Source: Pseudotamlana agarivorans | GTDB taxonomy: Bacteria > Bacteroidota > Bacteroidia > Flavobacteriales > Flavobacteriaceae | Length of the DNA: 64,000 nucleotides | Direction of reading: 5' to 3' | NCBI RefSeq assembly: GCF_001642835.1 | Contig: NZ_LXEI01000001.1 | Location: forward strand, 186,001 to 250,000 | Shown here: piece after piece, positions 1-8,562 of the stretch | Numbering within the stretch: the first letter of the stretch is position 1 | Layout of the letters: each line of letters opens with the position of its first letter | The notes under the pieces: generated by a model | The model's database searches: none | What the model saw: the letters and a program-made list of their open reading frames with translations, nothing else | What the model was told of the DNA's origin: nothing | Position numbers and translations under genes: made by a program

Positions 1-289
1 AAAAATCGGCATCCATTTCAAATATATAACGATAGTCTCTCGCCAAGCACCAATTAAATCCGTGAATATAAGCTGTTCCTAAACCAGATTTTTCCTTTCT
101 AGTTTCTAAAAACAGCTTTCCTTCAAATTCCTTTTGAAGCTCTTTAACTTTTAGTCCTGTTAAATCGGGCGAATTATCATCAACAATAAGGATATGTAAA
201 TCAACTGGTTGCAAGAACACTGCTCGAATAATCGCTTCTACATTTTCAATCTCATTATACGTTGGAATAATAACAACTGTATCAGGCAT
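1..289 (-). CDS. polyprenol monophosphomannose synthase (dolichol-phosphate mannosyltransferase-like), N-terminal part
   Basis: The first 96 codons of a family 2 glycosyltransferase are present; the rest lies beyond the left edge. The translation opens MPDTVVIIPTYNEIENVEAI, continues with LIVDDNSPD and then GLGTAYIHGF, and reaches EMDADF at the edge. These are the nucleotide-sugar binding and DxD signatures of Dpm1-type enzymes, which move mannose from GDP-mannose to a polyprenyl phosphate at the cytoplasmic membrane. The ATG is at 287-289, about 30 nt below a TAnnTTTG box. It is divergent from the DUF4271 gene. Family assignment is firm; exact sugar and acceptor are inferred. Confidence 0.9.
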   Translation of the reverse strand, partial: MPDTVVIIPTYNEIENVEAIIRAVFLQPVDLHILIVDDNSPDLTGLKVKELQKEFEGKLFLETRKEKSGLGTAYIHGFNWCLARDYRYIFEMDADF

Positions 290-322
290 ATTTTTTAATT
301 ATCGCAATCCTTTTTATTTTGA

Positions 323-330
323 CAAATGTA
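323..330 (-). promoter_or_regulatory. -7 box of the glycosyltransferase promoter
   Basis: Minus-strand TACATTTG matches the Bacteroidota -7 consensus TAnnTTTG and lies 34 nt upstream of the ATG at 289. No clear -33 TTTG is seen at the usual spacing, so this rests on the -7 box alone. Confidence 0.4.
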
Positions 331-407
331 CATGATTAAGCCATTATATTTTTTAAAAAATCCCTAATAATACGCTAAAAAACTAAAATTTATAATAATT
401 TTATGCC

Positions 408-1055
408 ATGCTTCGTAACATAATTTCAAACGAGATATTTACAATATTAATTATTGTTGGATTAGCCATAGTAGCTACGGCTAAATTATTGGCTCCAAAA
501 CGGTTTCATGACTTTATGCTGGTTTTAGGGAACGATCGTTATCTTAAAATACATGCCAGAGATCAAAAGTTTTTCGACAGGTTCGATGCCTTGCTTTTTG
601 GCAATTTGGCCATTTCGTTATCCTTGTTTTGCTTCATAATCTATAGGCAAACAACAACCGTGAACGACATTCCAATAAACGACATGCTAAAATTTATTAT
701 TTGTTTAGCTGTTTTTATCCTAATAAAAGTGCTGTTTGAACGTTTAATTGGAAGTATTTTTGAAATTGATAGCTTAACCGATCATTATTTATTTCAAAAA
801 ATAACCTTTATTAACTATTTGGGTGTGCTATTACTACCAATAAATGCGATCTTATTGTACAGCCTCCCTCCTACATTGCCTATAATTTATGGTATCATTA
901 TTTTATTGTTAATTATAAACATCATTGGCTTAATCAGTTCATTTAAAACCTATCAAAGTATAATAAAATTAAACTTGTTTTATTTTATTTTGTATCTTTG
1001 CACTCTCGAAATCGCACCCTATATCATTTTATATAAGGTGTTTGTTTCTAACTAA
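408..1055 (+). CDS. DUF4271 domain membrane protein
   Basis: A 215-residue, strongly hydrophobic protein with about five to six predicted membrane segments (near residues 9-27, 68-80, 93-107, 130-150, 155-178 and 186-210). The polar stretch between segments one and two contains FHDFMLVLGNDRYLKI, typical of DUF4271 proteins, found almost only in Bacteroidota and of unknown function. It lies 21 nt upstream of hemD on the same strand, an order I recall as common in flavobacteria, so the two may be cotranscribed. No catalytic motif is visible. Confidence 0.85.
   Translation: MLRNIISNEIFTILIIVGLAIVATAKLLAPKRFHDFMLVLGNDRYLKIHARDQKFFDRFDALLFGNLAISLSLFCFIIYRQTTTVNDIPINDMLKFIICLAVFILIKVLFERLIGSIFEIDSLTDHYLFQKITFINYLGVLLLPINAILLYSLPPTLPIIYGIIILLLIINIIGLISSFKTYQSIIKLNLFYFILYLCTLEIAPYIILYKVFVSN
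993..1000 (+). promoter_or_regulatory. internal -7 box likely serving hemD
   Basis: TATCTTTG inside the 3' end of the DUF4271 gene is an exact TAnnTTTG box followed by GC, about 77 nt before the hemD start. A TTG lies at 975-977 but the spacing is short (15 nt). It suggests hemD has its own promoter in addition to read-through. Confidence 0.4.
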
Positions 1056-1076
1056 AGACAATCGACCTGATCCCTT

Positions 1077-1826
1077 ATGAAAGTAAAAACAATTTTGGTA
1101 TCTCAACCAGAGCCTAAAATAGAGAACTCTCCCTACTTTGATTTACAACAAAAACAACGTGTAAAAATTGATTTTAGACCTTTTATTCATGTTGAAGGCG
1201 TGTCCGCTAAAGAAATTAGACAGCAAAAAATCGATTTAAAAAACTACACAGCTATTATTTTAACAAGTAGAAATGCTGTAGATCATTTTTTTAGAATCGC
1301 CGACGAGATGCGATTTAAAGTTCCTGATACTTTAAAATATTTTTGTCAGTCTGAAGCTGTTGCTTACTACCTACAAAAATACGTGGTGTACAGAAAACGT
1401 AAAATTTATGTTGGAAAACGTACATTTTCTGAGCTTTCTCCACTTATTAAAAAGTATAAAGACGAAAAATTCTTATTACCAAATACTGATAAAGTAAAAC
1501 CTGAGGTTCCTAACACTTTAGACGCTTTAGGTGTAGACTGGAAACAAGCTACTTTTTACAAAACCGTGGTTAGTGATTTATCTGATTTAGCAGATGTATC
1601 TTACGATGTTCTTGTATTTTTTAGCCCTTCAGGAATCGAATCTTTATTTCAAAATTTCCCTGATTTCAAGCAAAACGACACACGTATTGCGGTATTTGGA
1701 AATACAACCATTAAGGCTGTTGAGGAAAAAGGTTTACGGGTAGATATTGCTGCGCCAACTCCTGAAACGCCTTCAATGACTATGGCTTTAGAAAAATATA
1801 TTGAAAAAGCCAATAAAGGAAAATAA
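1077..1826 (+). CDS. hemD: uroporphyrinogen-III synthase
   Basis: A 249-residue HemD-family protein. The enzyme closes hydroxymethylbilane to uroporphyrinogen III in cytoplasmic tetrapyrrole (haem) synthesis. Family features include the early segment KTILVSQPEP, the central YTAIILTSRNAVDHFF strand-loop, and the C-terminal VLVFFSPSGIESLF followed by AVFGNTTIKAVEEKG, matching the two-domain HemD fold. Sequence conservation in this family is low, so the call rests on these blocks and on length. The gene ends at a strong bidirectional terminator shared with convergent pckA. Confidence 0.92.
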   Translation: MKVKTILVSQPEPKIENSPYFDLQQKQRVKIDFRPFIHVEGVSAKEIRQQKIDLKNYTAIILTSRNAVDHFFRIADEMRFKVPDTLKYFCQSEAVAYYLQKYVVYRKRKIYVGKRTFSELSPLIKKYKDEKFLLPNTDKVKPEVPNTLDALGVDWKQATFYKTVVSDLSDLADVSYDVLVFFSPSGIESLFQNFPDFKQNDTRIAVFGNTTIKAVEEKGLRVDIAAPTPETPSMTMALEKYIEKANKGK

Positions 1827-1852
1827 TAACAGACTTTATTAATAACACATAA

Positions 1853-1886
1853 AAAAGGGGATGATTTAAAAAAATCATCCCCTTTT
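1853..1886. terminator. bidirectional terminator between hemD and pckA
   Basis: A 15-bp perfect stem (AAAAGGGGATGATTT paired with its complement) around an AAAA loop, with A- and T-rich flanks on both sides. It sits between convergent hemD (ending 1826) and pckA (ending 1909), so it can serve both. Confidence 0.9.
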
Positions 1887-1908
1887 TAGTAAGGTATATT
1901 ATTATTAT

Positions 1909-3525
1909 TTAAAAAGCGTAGCGTTGCGGCCCTCCACGTCGAATTTCTTCAGTACAGTGCTCCTCGAACTTTTTAAAATTCTCGCGAAACGCATTCGTTA
2001 ATTTAAAAGCTGTTGTATAGTAAGCTTCATCGTCGTTCCAAGTAGCTCTTGGACTTAATACATCGGTTGGAACACCTGGACAACTTCTAGGTTGCGCCAC
2101 CCCAAAAACAGAATGGATGTGGTAATCGTCGTAGTTATACAGACCTAAATCACCATTAAGCACCGCATTAATCATGGCACGTGTATATTTTAATTTCATC
2201 CGTGTTCCTACACCGTAAGGACCACCTGTCCAACCAGTATTTACCAACCACACATTAACACCAGCTTCGGTCATTTTTGCACTTAACATTTCCGCATATT
2301 TAGCAGGATGTAAAGGCATAAAAGGCGCTCCGAAACAAGCCGAAAATGAAGGCACGGGCTCTACAACACCGGCTTCAGTACCAGCTACTTTAGCTGTATA
2401 CCCAGAAATAAAATGATACGCTGCCTGACTAGGTGTTAATTTTGAAATGGGAGGAATTACCCCAAAGGCATCAGCTGTTAAAAAGAATATGTTTTTTGGG
2501 TTCTTCCCTATAGATGGTACTTGAATATTTTCAATGTGATGAATTGGATAACTTACTCGGGTATTTTGAGTGATAGACGTATCTGCGAAATCCACTTTAC
2601 CGCTATCATCTAAAATAACATTTTCTAAAATGGCTCCTTTTTTAATAGCATCAAAAATTTCAGGTTCCTGGTCTCTAGACAAGTTAATAACTTTCGCATA
2701 GCAGCCCCCTTCAAAATTAAAGATGGTATTTTCTTTAGTCCACCCATGTTCATCATCACCTATTAAACTACGATCTGGATCGGTAGAAAGCGTTGTTTTA
2801 CCAGTTCCAGAAAGCCCGAAAAACACAGCAGTATCACCTGCCTTACCCACATTCGCACTACAGTGCATTGGCATGGTTTCTTTAAAAACCGGCAAAATAA
2901 AATTCAACGCTGAAAAAATACCTTTTTTAATCTCACCGGTATATCCCGTTCCTCCAATAAGCGCTATTTTTTTAGTAAAATCTAGAATCGCAAAATTGTG
3001 TTGTCTGGTACCATCGACTTCTGGATCGGCCATAAACCCTGGAGCATTTACAATAGTCCACTCCGGATTAAAATGACTCAACTCATCTTCAGTTGGACGC
3101 AAAAACATATTATAAGCAAACTGGTTGCTCCATGGATATTCATTAATGACACGAATATTCAACTTATAATTTTCATCCGCGCAAGCGTAGCTATCTCGCA
3201 CATAAACTTCTTTATTCGATAAATAATCGACCACTTTATTATAGAGCTTATCAAACTTTTCAGGTTCAAAAGGAATATTTACTTTTCCCCACCAAATACG
3301 ATCTTTAGTAACATCGTCTTTTACAATAAAGCGATCTTGAGGAGAACGGCCTGTAAACTCGCCTGTTTTTATAGCCAGTGCCCCAGAATCTGCCTCAACA
3401 CCTTGTCCTTTTTCAATGGTGATAGCTTGTAATTCTTCTGGTGATAATTGATAATTAATTTTAGCATTTTTAATACCATATTGATCTAACGAAATGGTTT
3501 TGACAACCTGATTTTGATTTTCCAT
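1909..3525 (-). CDS. pckA: phosphoenolpyruvate carboxykinase (ATP)
   Basis: A 538-residue ATP-dependent PEP carboxykinase, converting oxaloacetate and ATP to PEP, CO2 and ADP, the first committed step of gluconeogenesis. The kinase-1a P-loop GLSGTGKTTLS lies near residues 237-247, preceded by HCSANVG and followed by DDEHGW (metal binding) and FEGGCYAK. The substrate segment TGEFTGRSPQDRF near residues 54-66 and the C-terminal NTGWTGGPYGVG block are present. Length is normal. It is monocistronic, with its own terminator and a leader of about 50 nt before the DUF423 gene. Confidence 0.98.
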   Translation of the reverse strand: MENQNQVVKTISLDQYGIKNAKINYQLSPEELQAITIEKGQGVEADSGALAIKTGEFTGRSPQDRFIVKDDVTKDRIWWGKVNIPFEPEKFDKLYNKVVDYLSNKEVYVRDSYACADENYKLNIRVINEYPWSNQFAYNMFLRPTEDELSHFNPEWTIVNAPGFMADPEVDGTRQHNFAILDFTKKIALIGGTGYTGEIKKGIFSALNFILPVFKETMPMHCSANVGKAGDTAVFFGLSGTGKTTLSTDPDRSLIGDDEHGWTKENTIFNFEGGCYAKVINLSRDQEPEIFDAIKKGAILENVILDDSGKVDFADTSITQNTRVSYPIHHIENIQVPSIGKNPKNIFFLTADAFGVIPPISKLTPSQAAYHFISGYTAKVAGTEAGVVEPVPSFSACFGAPFMPLHPAKYAEMLSAKMTEAGVNVWLVNTGWTGGPYGVGTRMKLKYTRAMINAVLNGDLGLYNYDDYHIHSVFGVAQPRSCPGVPTDVLSPRATWNDDEAYYTTAFKLTNAFRENFKKFEEHCTEEIRRGGPQRYAF

Positions 3526-3580
3526 ATTTTGCCTTAAATTATTTATTCTGTAAAATTAATATAATTATTATAAACAAAAT

Positions 3581-3982
3581 TTAATTAACATCAATTTTAG
3601 ACTTGTTTTTTATCAAATTCGCAACCATTAGACCCCAAGCTAAAATTAACAATAGCCCCCCAATAGGTGTAACAAACCCAATCACTTTAAAATCAAATGA
3701 GGTTAATGCATTGGTAGCTAATCCATAAATGGAGCCTGAGAAAAAAATCACCCCCACTAAAACTAAATAATAGATGGCTTTTTTGGCCTTGAAACTCACG
3801 AAACCAGTTCCTCCAACGATAAGCAATAAAAAAGCATGATACATTTGATAGCGCACCCCAGTTTCAAATGTTTGAATTGATGATTCAGTAATCAAAGCTT
3901 TTAATCCATGAGCACCAAAAGCGCCCAAAATAATACTTAGCATCCCTAAAATAGCTCCAGTAACTAACAGTCGTTTATTCAT
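3581..3982 (-). CDS. DUF423 domain small membrane protein
   Basis: A 133-residue protein with four predicted membrane segments. The N-terminal LGMLSIILGAFGAHGLK and the following FETGVRYQMYHA are the hallmark blocks of DUF423 (YwdK/YgdD-like) proteins, conserved inner-membrane proteins of unknown function. It is on the same strand as pckA with a 55-nt gap, but no functional link is evident. Confidence 0.9.
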   Translation of the reverse strand: MNKRLLVTGAILGMLSIILGAFGAHGLKALITESSIQTFETGVRYQMYHAFLLLIVGGTGFVSFKAKKAIYYLVLVGVIFFSGSIYGLATNALTSFDFKVIGFVTPIGGLLLILAWGLMVANLIKNKSKIDVN

Positions 3983-4089
3983 TTATCTTAAATTATAGTT
4001 TATAATTATTTTTAATATTCATATTTTAGTGAAGCACAGCTTCTAGAAATGAAGCCGTGTTTCACAAAATTACCTAAACATAAATTAAT

Positions 4090-5430
4090 ATGAGACAGAT
4101 TTTAGTGATTGGATCCGGAAAATCGACCTCTTATCTGTTAAAGTATTTATGTGACCATGCATTTTCTGAATACCTATTCATTACGATAGCCGATTTACAT
4201 CTCGAAAACGCTGAAAATTTCATTAAAAATAACGCCAGAGCTCAAGCAGTTAAACTTGACATTTTTAATGCTGACTCCCGATTTAACTTGATAAATAAAG
4301 CAGATATCGTCATTTCCATGCTTCCTGCTCATCTTCACATTGACATTGCTAAAGACTGTTTAAAAGCTAACAAGCATATGGTTACAGCCTCTTATGTAAG
4401 TCCAGAAATGCAGGCTTTAGATGCAGAAGCATGTGCTAAAAACCTTATTTTTCTTAATGAAATTGGTGTTGACCCTGGATTAGATCACATGAGCGCCATG
4501 CAGATTATTGATCGTCTAAGGGAGAATGGAGGAGAAATATGTTCCTTTGAGTCCTATACCGGCGGGTTAATTGCTCCTGAAAGCGACAACAATCCTTGGC
4601 ATTACAAATTTACATGGAACCCAAGAAATGTTGTACTCGCAGGCCAACACGGAACGGCAAAATATTTAAAAGAAGGAAGCTATAAATACATTCACTACCA
4701 CCAACTTTTTAAACGGGTGGAACCATTAAGTATTAAACCTTACGGTGATTTTGAAGTATATGCCAATAGAGATTCATTACAATACAAAGACCTCTATCAA
4801 CTCAACCAGGTTAAAACCCTTTTACGAGGTACAATTCGTCGAAGCGGATTTTGCGAAGCTTGGCATGTTTTTGTTTCCTTAGGCATGACCGACAATAGCT
4901 ATAGCATGATAGGCAGTGAAACTTTGAGTCATCGCGACTTCTTGAACGCTTTCTTGCCCTACCACCCAAGCAAATCGGTGGAATCAAAATTAAAAGATGT
5001 ACTAAAAATAGATGCCCATCACCACATATGGAAAAAACTAGAATCTCTAAACCTTTTTAATAACAGCAGCTATTGCGGTATTAAAAATGCGACGCCTGCA
5101 CAAATGCTTGAAAAGATATTAACGGATGCCTGGTCTTTAACAAAAACCGACAAGGATATGCTGGTAATGTGCCACAAGATAGGCTACAAAATGAACTACA
5201 AACAACACGAATTATACAGTAATCTGGTTGTTATAGGAGAAGATAGCACTTATACGGCGATGTCCAAAACTGTCGGACTTCCTGTTGCCATAGCGACCTG
5301 TGCTATTTTAAACAAAAAAATAACACAGGTAGGCGTACAAATACCAACAGCGAAAACCATTTACACTCCTATTTTAAAAGAACTACAAGACTTTGGAATA
5401 ATTTTTAATGAACACATAAAAATTTATTAA
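4090..5430 (+). CDS. saccharopine dehydrogenase family protein (saccharopine reductase type)
   Basis: A 446-residue oxidoreductase. The N-terminal MRQILVIGSGKSTSYLLKYL is an NAD(P)-binding Rossmann start, and residues near 70-125 (ADIVISMLPAHLH, then NEIGVDPGLDHM) match the saccharopine dehydrogenase (glutamate-forming, LYS9-like) family, which interconverts saccharopine and aminoadipate semialdehyde plus glutamate. The C-terminal half is the substrate-binding domain of this family. An Lrp/AsnC regulator follows on the same strand after 209 nt, fitting control by lysine or another amino acid. The exact substrate is inferred; other amino-acid reductases of the family are possible. Confidence 0.88.
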   Translation: MRQILVIGSGKSTSYLLKYLCDHAFSEYLFITIADLHLENAENFIKNNARAQAVKLDIFNADSRFNLINKADIVISMLPAHLHIDIAKDCLKANKHMVTASYVSPEMQALDAEACAKNLIFLNEIGVDPGLDHMSAMQIIDRLRENGGEICSFESYTGGLIAPESDNNPWHYKFTWNPRNVVLAGQHGTAKYLKEGSYKYIHYHQLFKRVEPLSIKPYGDFEVYANRDSLQYKDLYQLNQVKTLLRGTIRRSGFCEAWHVFVSLGMTDNSYSMIGSETLSHRDFLNAFLPYHPSKSVESKLKDVLKIDAHHHIWKKLESLNLFNNSSYCGIKNATPAQMLEKILTDAWSLTKTDKDMLVMCHKIGYKMNYKQHELYSNLVVIGEDSTYTAMSKTVGLPVAIATCAILNKKITQVGVQIPTAKTIYTPILKELQDFGIIFNEHIKIY

Positions 5431-5639
5431 GAATTATCTTGTTAAATCAGGAATTTAACGAAAAATTAAAGCACCCCTAATCTACATTGTATTTTTTAAC
5501 ATTTAAAAAATACGACACAATACTTATTGTAAATCAACGACTTACACATCAAAAGACATTCCACTCTCATAGTTGGCCTTAAAAAAATAGTTTCAATTTA
5601 AAATCAAATGTTTACATTTATGCTTTAAATTATAACCAA

Positions 5640-6110
5640 ATGAACACTAAACCAAAAACTATAGCCATTGATGGTATAGACAAAAAGATTCTGCGCGTAT
5701 TGACGGAAGACGCCAGAACGCCTATACTTGAAATAGCCAGGAATGTAGGAATTTCTGGAGCGGCCATACATCAGCGATTAAAAAAACTTGAGAAATCAAA
5801 ACTTTTATCTGGATCAAAATTTGTAATTAACCCTAAAGTATTAGGCTATTCAACAATGGCTTTCGTTGGGGTATATCTCGATAAAGCAGCAAATACTGAT
5901 GATGTGGTAAAAGCATTAAGGCGTTTTCCTGAGGTTTTGGAATGTCATTTTACAACAGGTAATTACAATTTATTCATAAAATTACTATCGATTGATAATG
6001 AGCATTTAATGCATCTGCTCAATAAAAACATTCAATCAATTGAAGGCGTTTTAAGAACAGAATCGCTCATTTCTCTAGATCAACAAATTGACAGACAAAT
6101 ACTAGTATAA
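5640..6110 (+). CDS. Lrp/AsnC family transcriptional regulator
   Basis: A 156-residue Lrp/AsnC protein. An N-terminal winged helix-turn-helix (IDKKILRVLTEDARTPILEI, then ARNVGISGAAIHQRLKKLEK) near residues 13-60 is followed by the RAM ligand-binding domain (GVYLDKAANTDDVVKALRRF ... ECHFTTGNYNLFIKL). Such proteins sense amino acids as octamers. The first residues before the HTH are short and the ATG is in the expected place. Its position behind saccharopine dehydrogenase suggests that gene as a target. It ends at a clear terminator. Confidence 0.95.
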   Translation: MNTKPKTIAIDGIDKKILRVLTEDARTPILEIARNVGISGAAIHQRLKKLEKSKLLSGSKFVINPKVLGYSTMAFVGVYLDKAANTDDVVKALRRFPEVLECHFTTGNYNLFIKLLSIDNEHLMHLLNKNIQSIEGVLRTESLISLDQQIDRQILV

Positions 6111-6142
6111 AAAAAAGAGGCCTTATAAAAAGCCTCTTTTTT
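6111..6142. terminator. terminator between lrp-like gene and glyS
   Basis: AAAAAAGAGGC and GCCTCTTTTTT form an 11-bp stem with a 10-nt loop, giving T-runs on both strands. It lies between the convergent regulator and glyS genes. Confidence 0.88.
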
Positions 6143-6162
6143 TGCATCTATTTTGTTATAGA

Positions 6163-7707
6163 TTATTTCATTTTCATCAACCAAGAACGCATATCTACAG
6201 CTTCTTTAATGATGTTTCTTAAATCTGAAATTTTCACGCGTTCCTGCTCCATAGAATCTCTGTGACGAATAGTAACCGATTGATCTTCTAATGTATCGTG
6301 ATCTACGGTGATACAGAATGGCGTACCGTTGGCATCTTGTCTTCTATAACGTCTACCTACAGCATCCTTTTCATCATAAACCACATTGAAATCCCACTTT
6401 AAGTCTTCAATGATTTCCTTTGCAATCTCAGGTAAACCATCCTTTTTAACTAGAGGTAAAATCGCCGCTTTCACTGGTGCTAATACACTTGGTAATTTTA
6501 GAACCGTTCTTGTGGTGCCATTCTCTAATTCTTCTTCTTGCAAAGCGTTTGAGAATACCGCTAAAAACATACGGTCTAAACCAATAGAAGTTTCTAATAC
6601 GTAAGGCACATAGCTTTTATTTTCTTCAGGATCGAAATATTGTAATTTCTTTCCAGAGAATTTTTCGTGTTGCGATAAATCGAAGTCAGTTCTTGAGTGA
6701 ATGCCTTCTAATTCTTTAAATCCAAATGGAAACTTAAATTCGATATCGGCAGCAGCATCAGCGTAATGAGCTAATTTTTCATGATCGTGGAAACGGTAAT
6801 TATCTTCACCCATTCCTAAAGACAGGTGCCATTTTAAACGCGTTTCTTTCCAGTGCTCATACCACTCTTTTTGCGTGCCAGGCTTAATAAAAAATTGCAT
6901 TTCCATTTGCTCAAACTCTCGCATTCTAAAAATAAACTGTCTTGCAACAATTTCATTTCTAAAGGCTTTTCCTGTTTGAGCAATTCCAAAAGGAATCTTC
7001 ATACGTCCTGTTTTCTGAACATTTAGGAAGTTCACAAAAATACCTTGTGCCGTTTCTGGTCTTAAATATAGGTCCATAGCACTTTCCGCGGAAGCGCCAA
7101 GTTTTGTTCCAAACATCAAGTTAAACTGCTTAACGTCGGTCCAGTTTTTACTTCCGGATAACGGACAAGCAATTTCTAATTCTTCGATTAGAGCTTTTAC
7201 ATCGGCTAAATCTTCATTTTCAAGAGATTTGGCCATACGCGAAAGCGTGGTATTTATTTTTTCTTGATACCCTAAAACACGAGGGTTCGTAGAAACAAAC
7301 TCTTCTTTATTAAAAGCATCACCAAAACGTTTGTTAGCTTTAGCAACTTCTTTATCTATTTTAGCCTCTATTTTAGCACAATAGTCTTCAATTAAAACAT
7401 CGGCTCTATAACGTTTTTTCGAATCTTTGTTATCAATTAAAGGATCGTTAAACGCATCAACGTGACCAGAGGCCTTCCATGTGGTAGGGTGCATAAAAAT
7501 TGCAGCATCTAAACCTACAATATTGTCATGCATTTGAACCATGGCTTTCCACCAATAGTCGCGAATATTTTTCTTAAGCTCAACACCATTTTGAGCATAG
7601 TCGTAAACTGCACTTAGTCCGTCGTAGATCTCACTACTTTGGAACACGTAACCATACTCTTTTGCGTGAGAGATTACTTTTTTAAATTGATCATCTTGAT
7701 TTGCCAT
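6163..7707 (-). CDS. glyS: glycyl-tRNA synthetase (alpha2 type)
   Basis: A 514-residue class II glycyl-tRNA synthetase of the single-chain, homodimeric type. Motif 2 region FRNEIVARQFIFRMREFEQM and the glycine-specific KMPFGIAQTGKAFRNE-like segment are visible mid-protein, followed by GFKELEGIHSRTDFDL and motif 3 YVLETSIGLDRM. The C-terminal anticodon-binding domain runs over the last ~120 residues and includes RRYRRQDANGTPFC and VTIRHRDSMEQ. It charges tRNA-Gly. The sequence word TTTCCGCGGAAGCG at 7083-7096 is one of a dispersed set. Confidence 0.97.
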   Translation of the reverse strand: MANQDDQFKKVISHAKEYGYVFQSSEIYDGLSAVYDYAQNGVELKKNIRDYWWKAMVQMHDNIVGLDAAIFMHPTTWKASGHVDAFNDPLIDNKDSKKRYRADVLIEDYCAKIEAKIDKEVAKANKRFGDAFNKEEFVSTNPRVLGYQEKINTTLSRMAKSLENEDLADVKALIEELEIACPLSGSKNWTDVKQFNLMFGTKLGASAESAMDLYLRPETAQGIFVNFLNVQKTGRMKIPFGIAQTGKAFRNEIVARQFIFRMREFEQMEMQFFIKPGTQKEWYEHWKETRLKWHLSLGMGEDNYRFHDHEKLAHYADAAADIEFKFPFGFKELEGIHSRTDFDLSQHEKFSGKKLQYFDPEENKSYVPYVLETSIGLDRMFLAVFSNALQEEELENGTTRTVLKLPSVLAPVKAAILPLVKKDGLPEIAKEIIEDLKWDFNVVYDEKDAVGRRYRRQDANGTPFCITVDHDTLEDQSVTIRHRDSMEQERVKISDLRNIIKEAVDMRSWLMKMK

Positions 7708-7827
7708 CCTGCAAAAATAAAAAACCGCAGTAAACTAATAGCCTGTTTAATAAAGATTTTTTGAAACAAAATAGCATCAAAAAGCGCCATTTTTTAGTTA
7801 TGTTTACAAGTAAGATTTTTCACATAC

Positions 7828-8505
7828 ATGTTCCAAGCTATAATCGACTTATTTTTTCCTAGGGTATGCAGTGCCTGCTTAAAGGCATTAAACGACCATG
7901 TAGAAATGATTTGTCTGGATTGCCGTCATGATTTACCAGTAACCAACTTTCATGTCACAAAAGACGAAAGCGTCAAGAAAGTACTGTATGGCAGAACGAA
8001 AATCGAACATGCCACTGCTCTTTTTAGGTTTGAAAAGAAAAGTAACGTACAACAACTCATTCATAATTTAAAATATAAAAATCAGGAAGAAATAGGAGCT
8101 TTTTTAGGAAAATGGCTTGGCGCCGAATTACAAGAAGCTAAAGACTATCAGGATATCGATTTGGTTATTCCGGTTCCACTTCACCAAAATAAATTGAAAA
8201 CCCGCGGCTATAACCAAGTTGCTAAATTTGGGGAACAGATTGCCAAGTCGTTACAAGCGGAATATAGAGATGATATTCTACTTAAAGTTTCAAAATCTAA
8301 ATCACAGGTGCACAAAAAACGATTTGCGCGTTGGCAAAATAACAGCGAGCAATTTACAATTACAGACGTCGAGTCTATTAAAGGCAAGCACATTTTAATA
8401 GTAGACGACCTTATAACTACAGGCGCGACCATAGAATCTTGTGCATCGGTTTTAAATTTAGCAGATCATATAAAAATTAGTATTGCTACCATGGCGATAG
8501 CTTAA
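7828..8505 (+). CDS. comF: ComF family phosphoribosyltransferase-like protein
   Basis: A 225-residue ComF/GntX protein. Cys14, Cys17, Cys29 and Cys32 form the N-terminal zinc ribbon, DLVIPVPLHQNKLKTRGYNQ is the conserved central block, and HILIVDDLITTGATIES near residues 187-203 is the PRPP-binding motif of type I phosphoribosyltransferases. In other bacteria ComF is required for DNA uptake during transformation; in Bacteroidota the role is mostly untested. It is divergent from glyS and has 57 nt to the next gene on the same strand. Confidence 0.94.
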   Translation: MFQAIIDLFFPRVCSACLKALNDHVEMICLDCRHDLPVTNFHVTKDESVKKVLYGRTKIEHATALFRFEKKSNVQQLIHNLKYKNQEEIGAFLGKWLGAELQEAKDYQDIDLVIPVPLHQNKLKTRGYNQVAKFGEQIAKSLQAEYRDDILLKVSKSKSQVHKKRFARWQNNSEQFTITDVESIKGKHILIVDDLITTGATIESCASVLNLADHIKISIATMAIA

Positions 8506-8562
8506 CAGACTACCTAATATATCTTTAAAATTATGTAGGTTTGTAAAAATTTTGATTCTTTA

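Noticed and set aside
2723-3222. Plus-strand open frames opposite pckA
   Set aside because: They are the complement of highly conserved pckA codons, with no family motifs.
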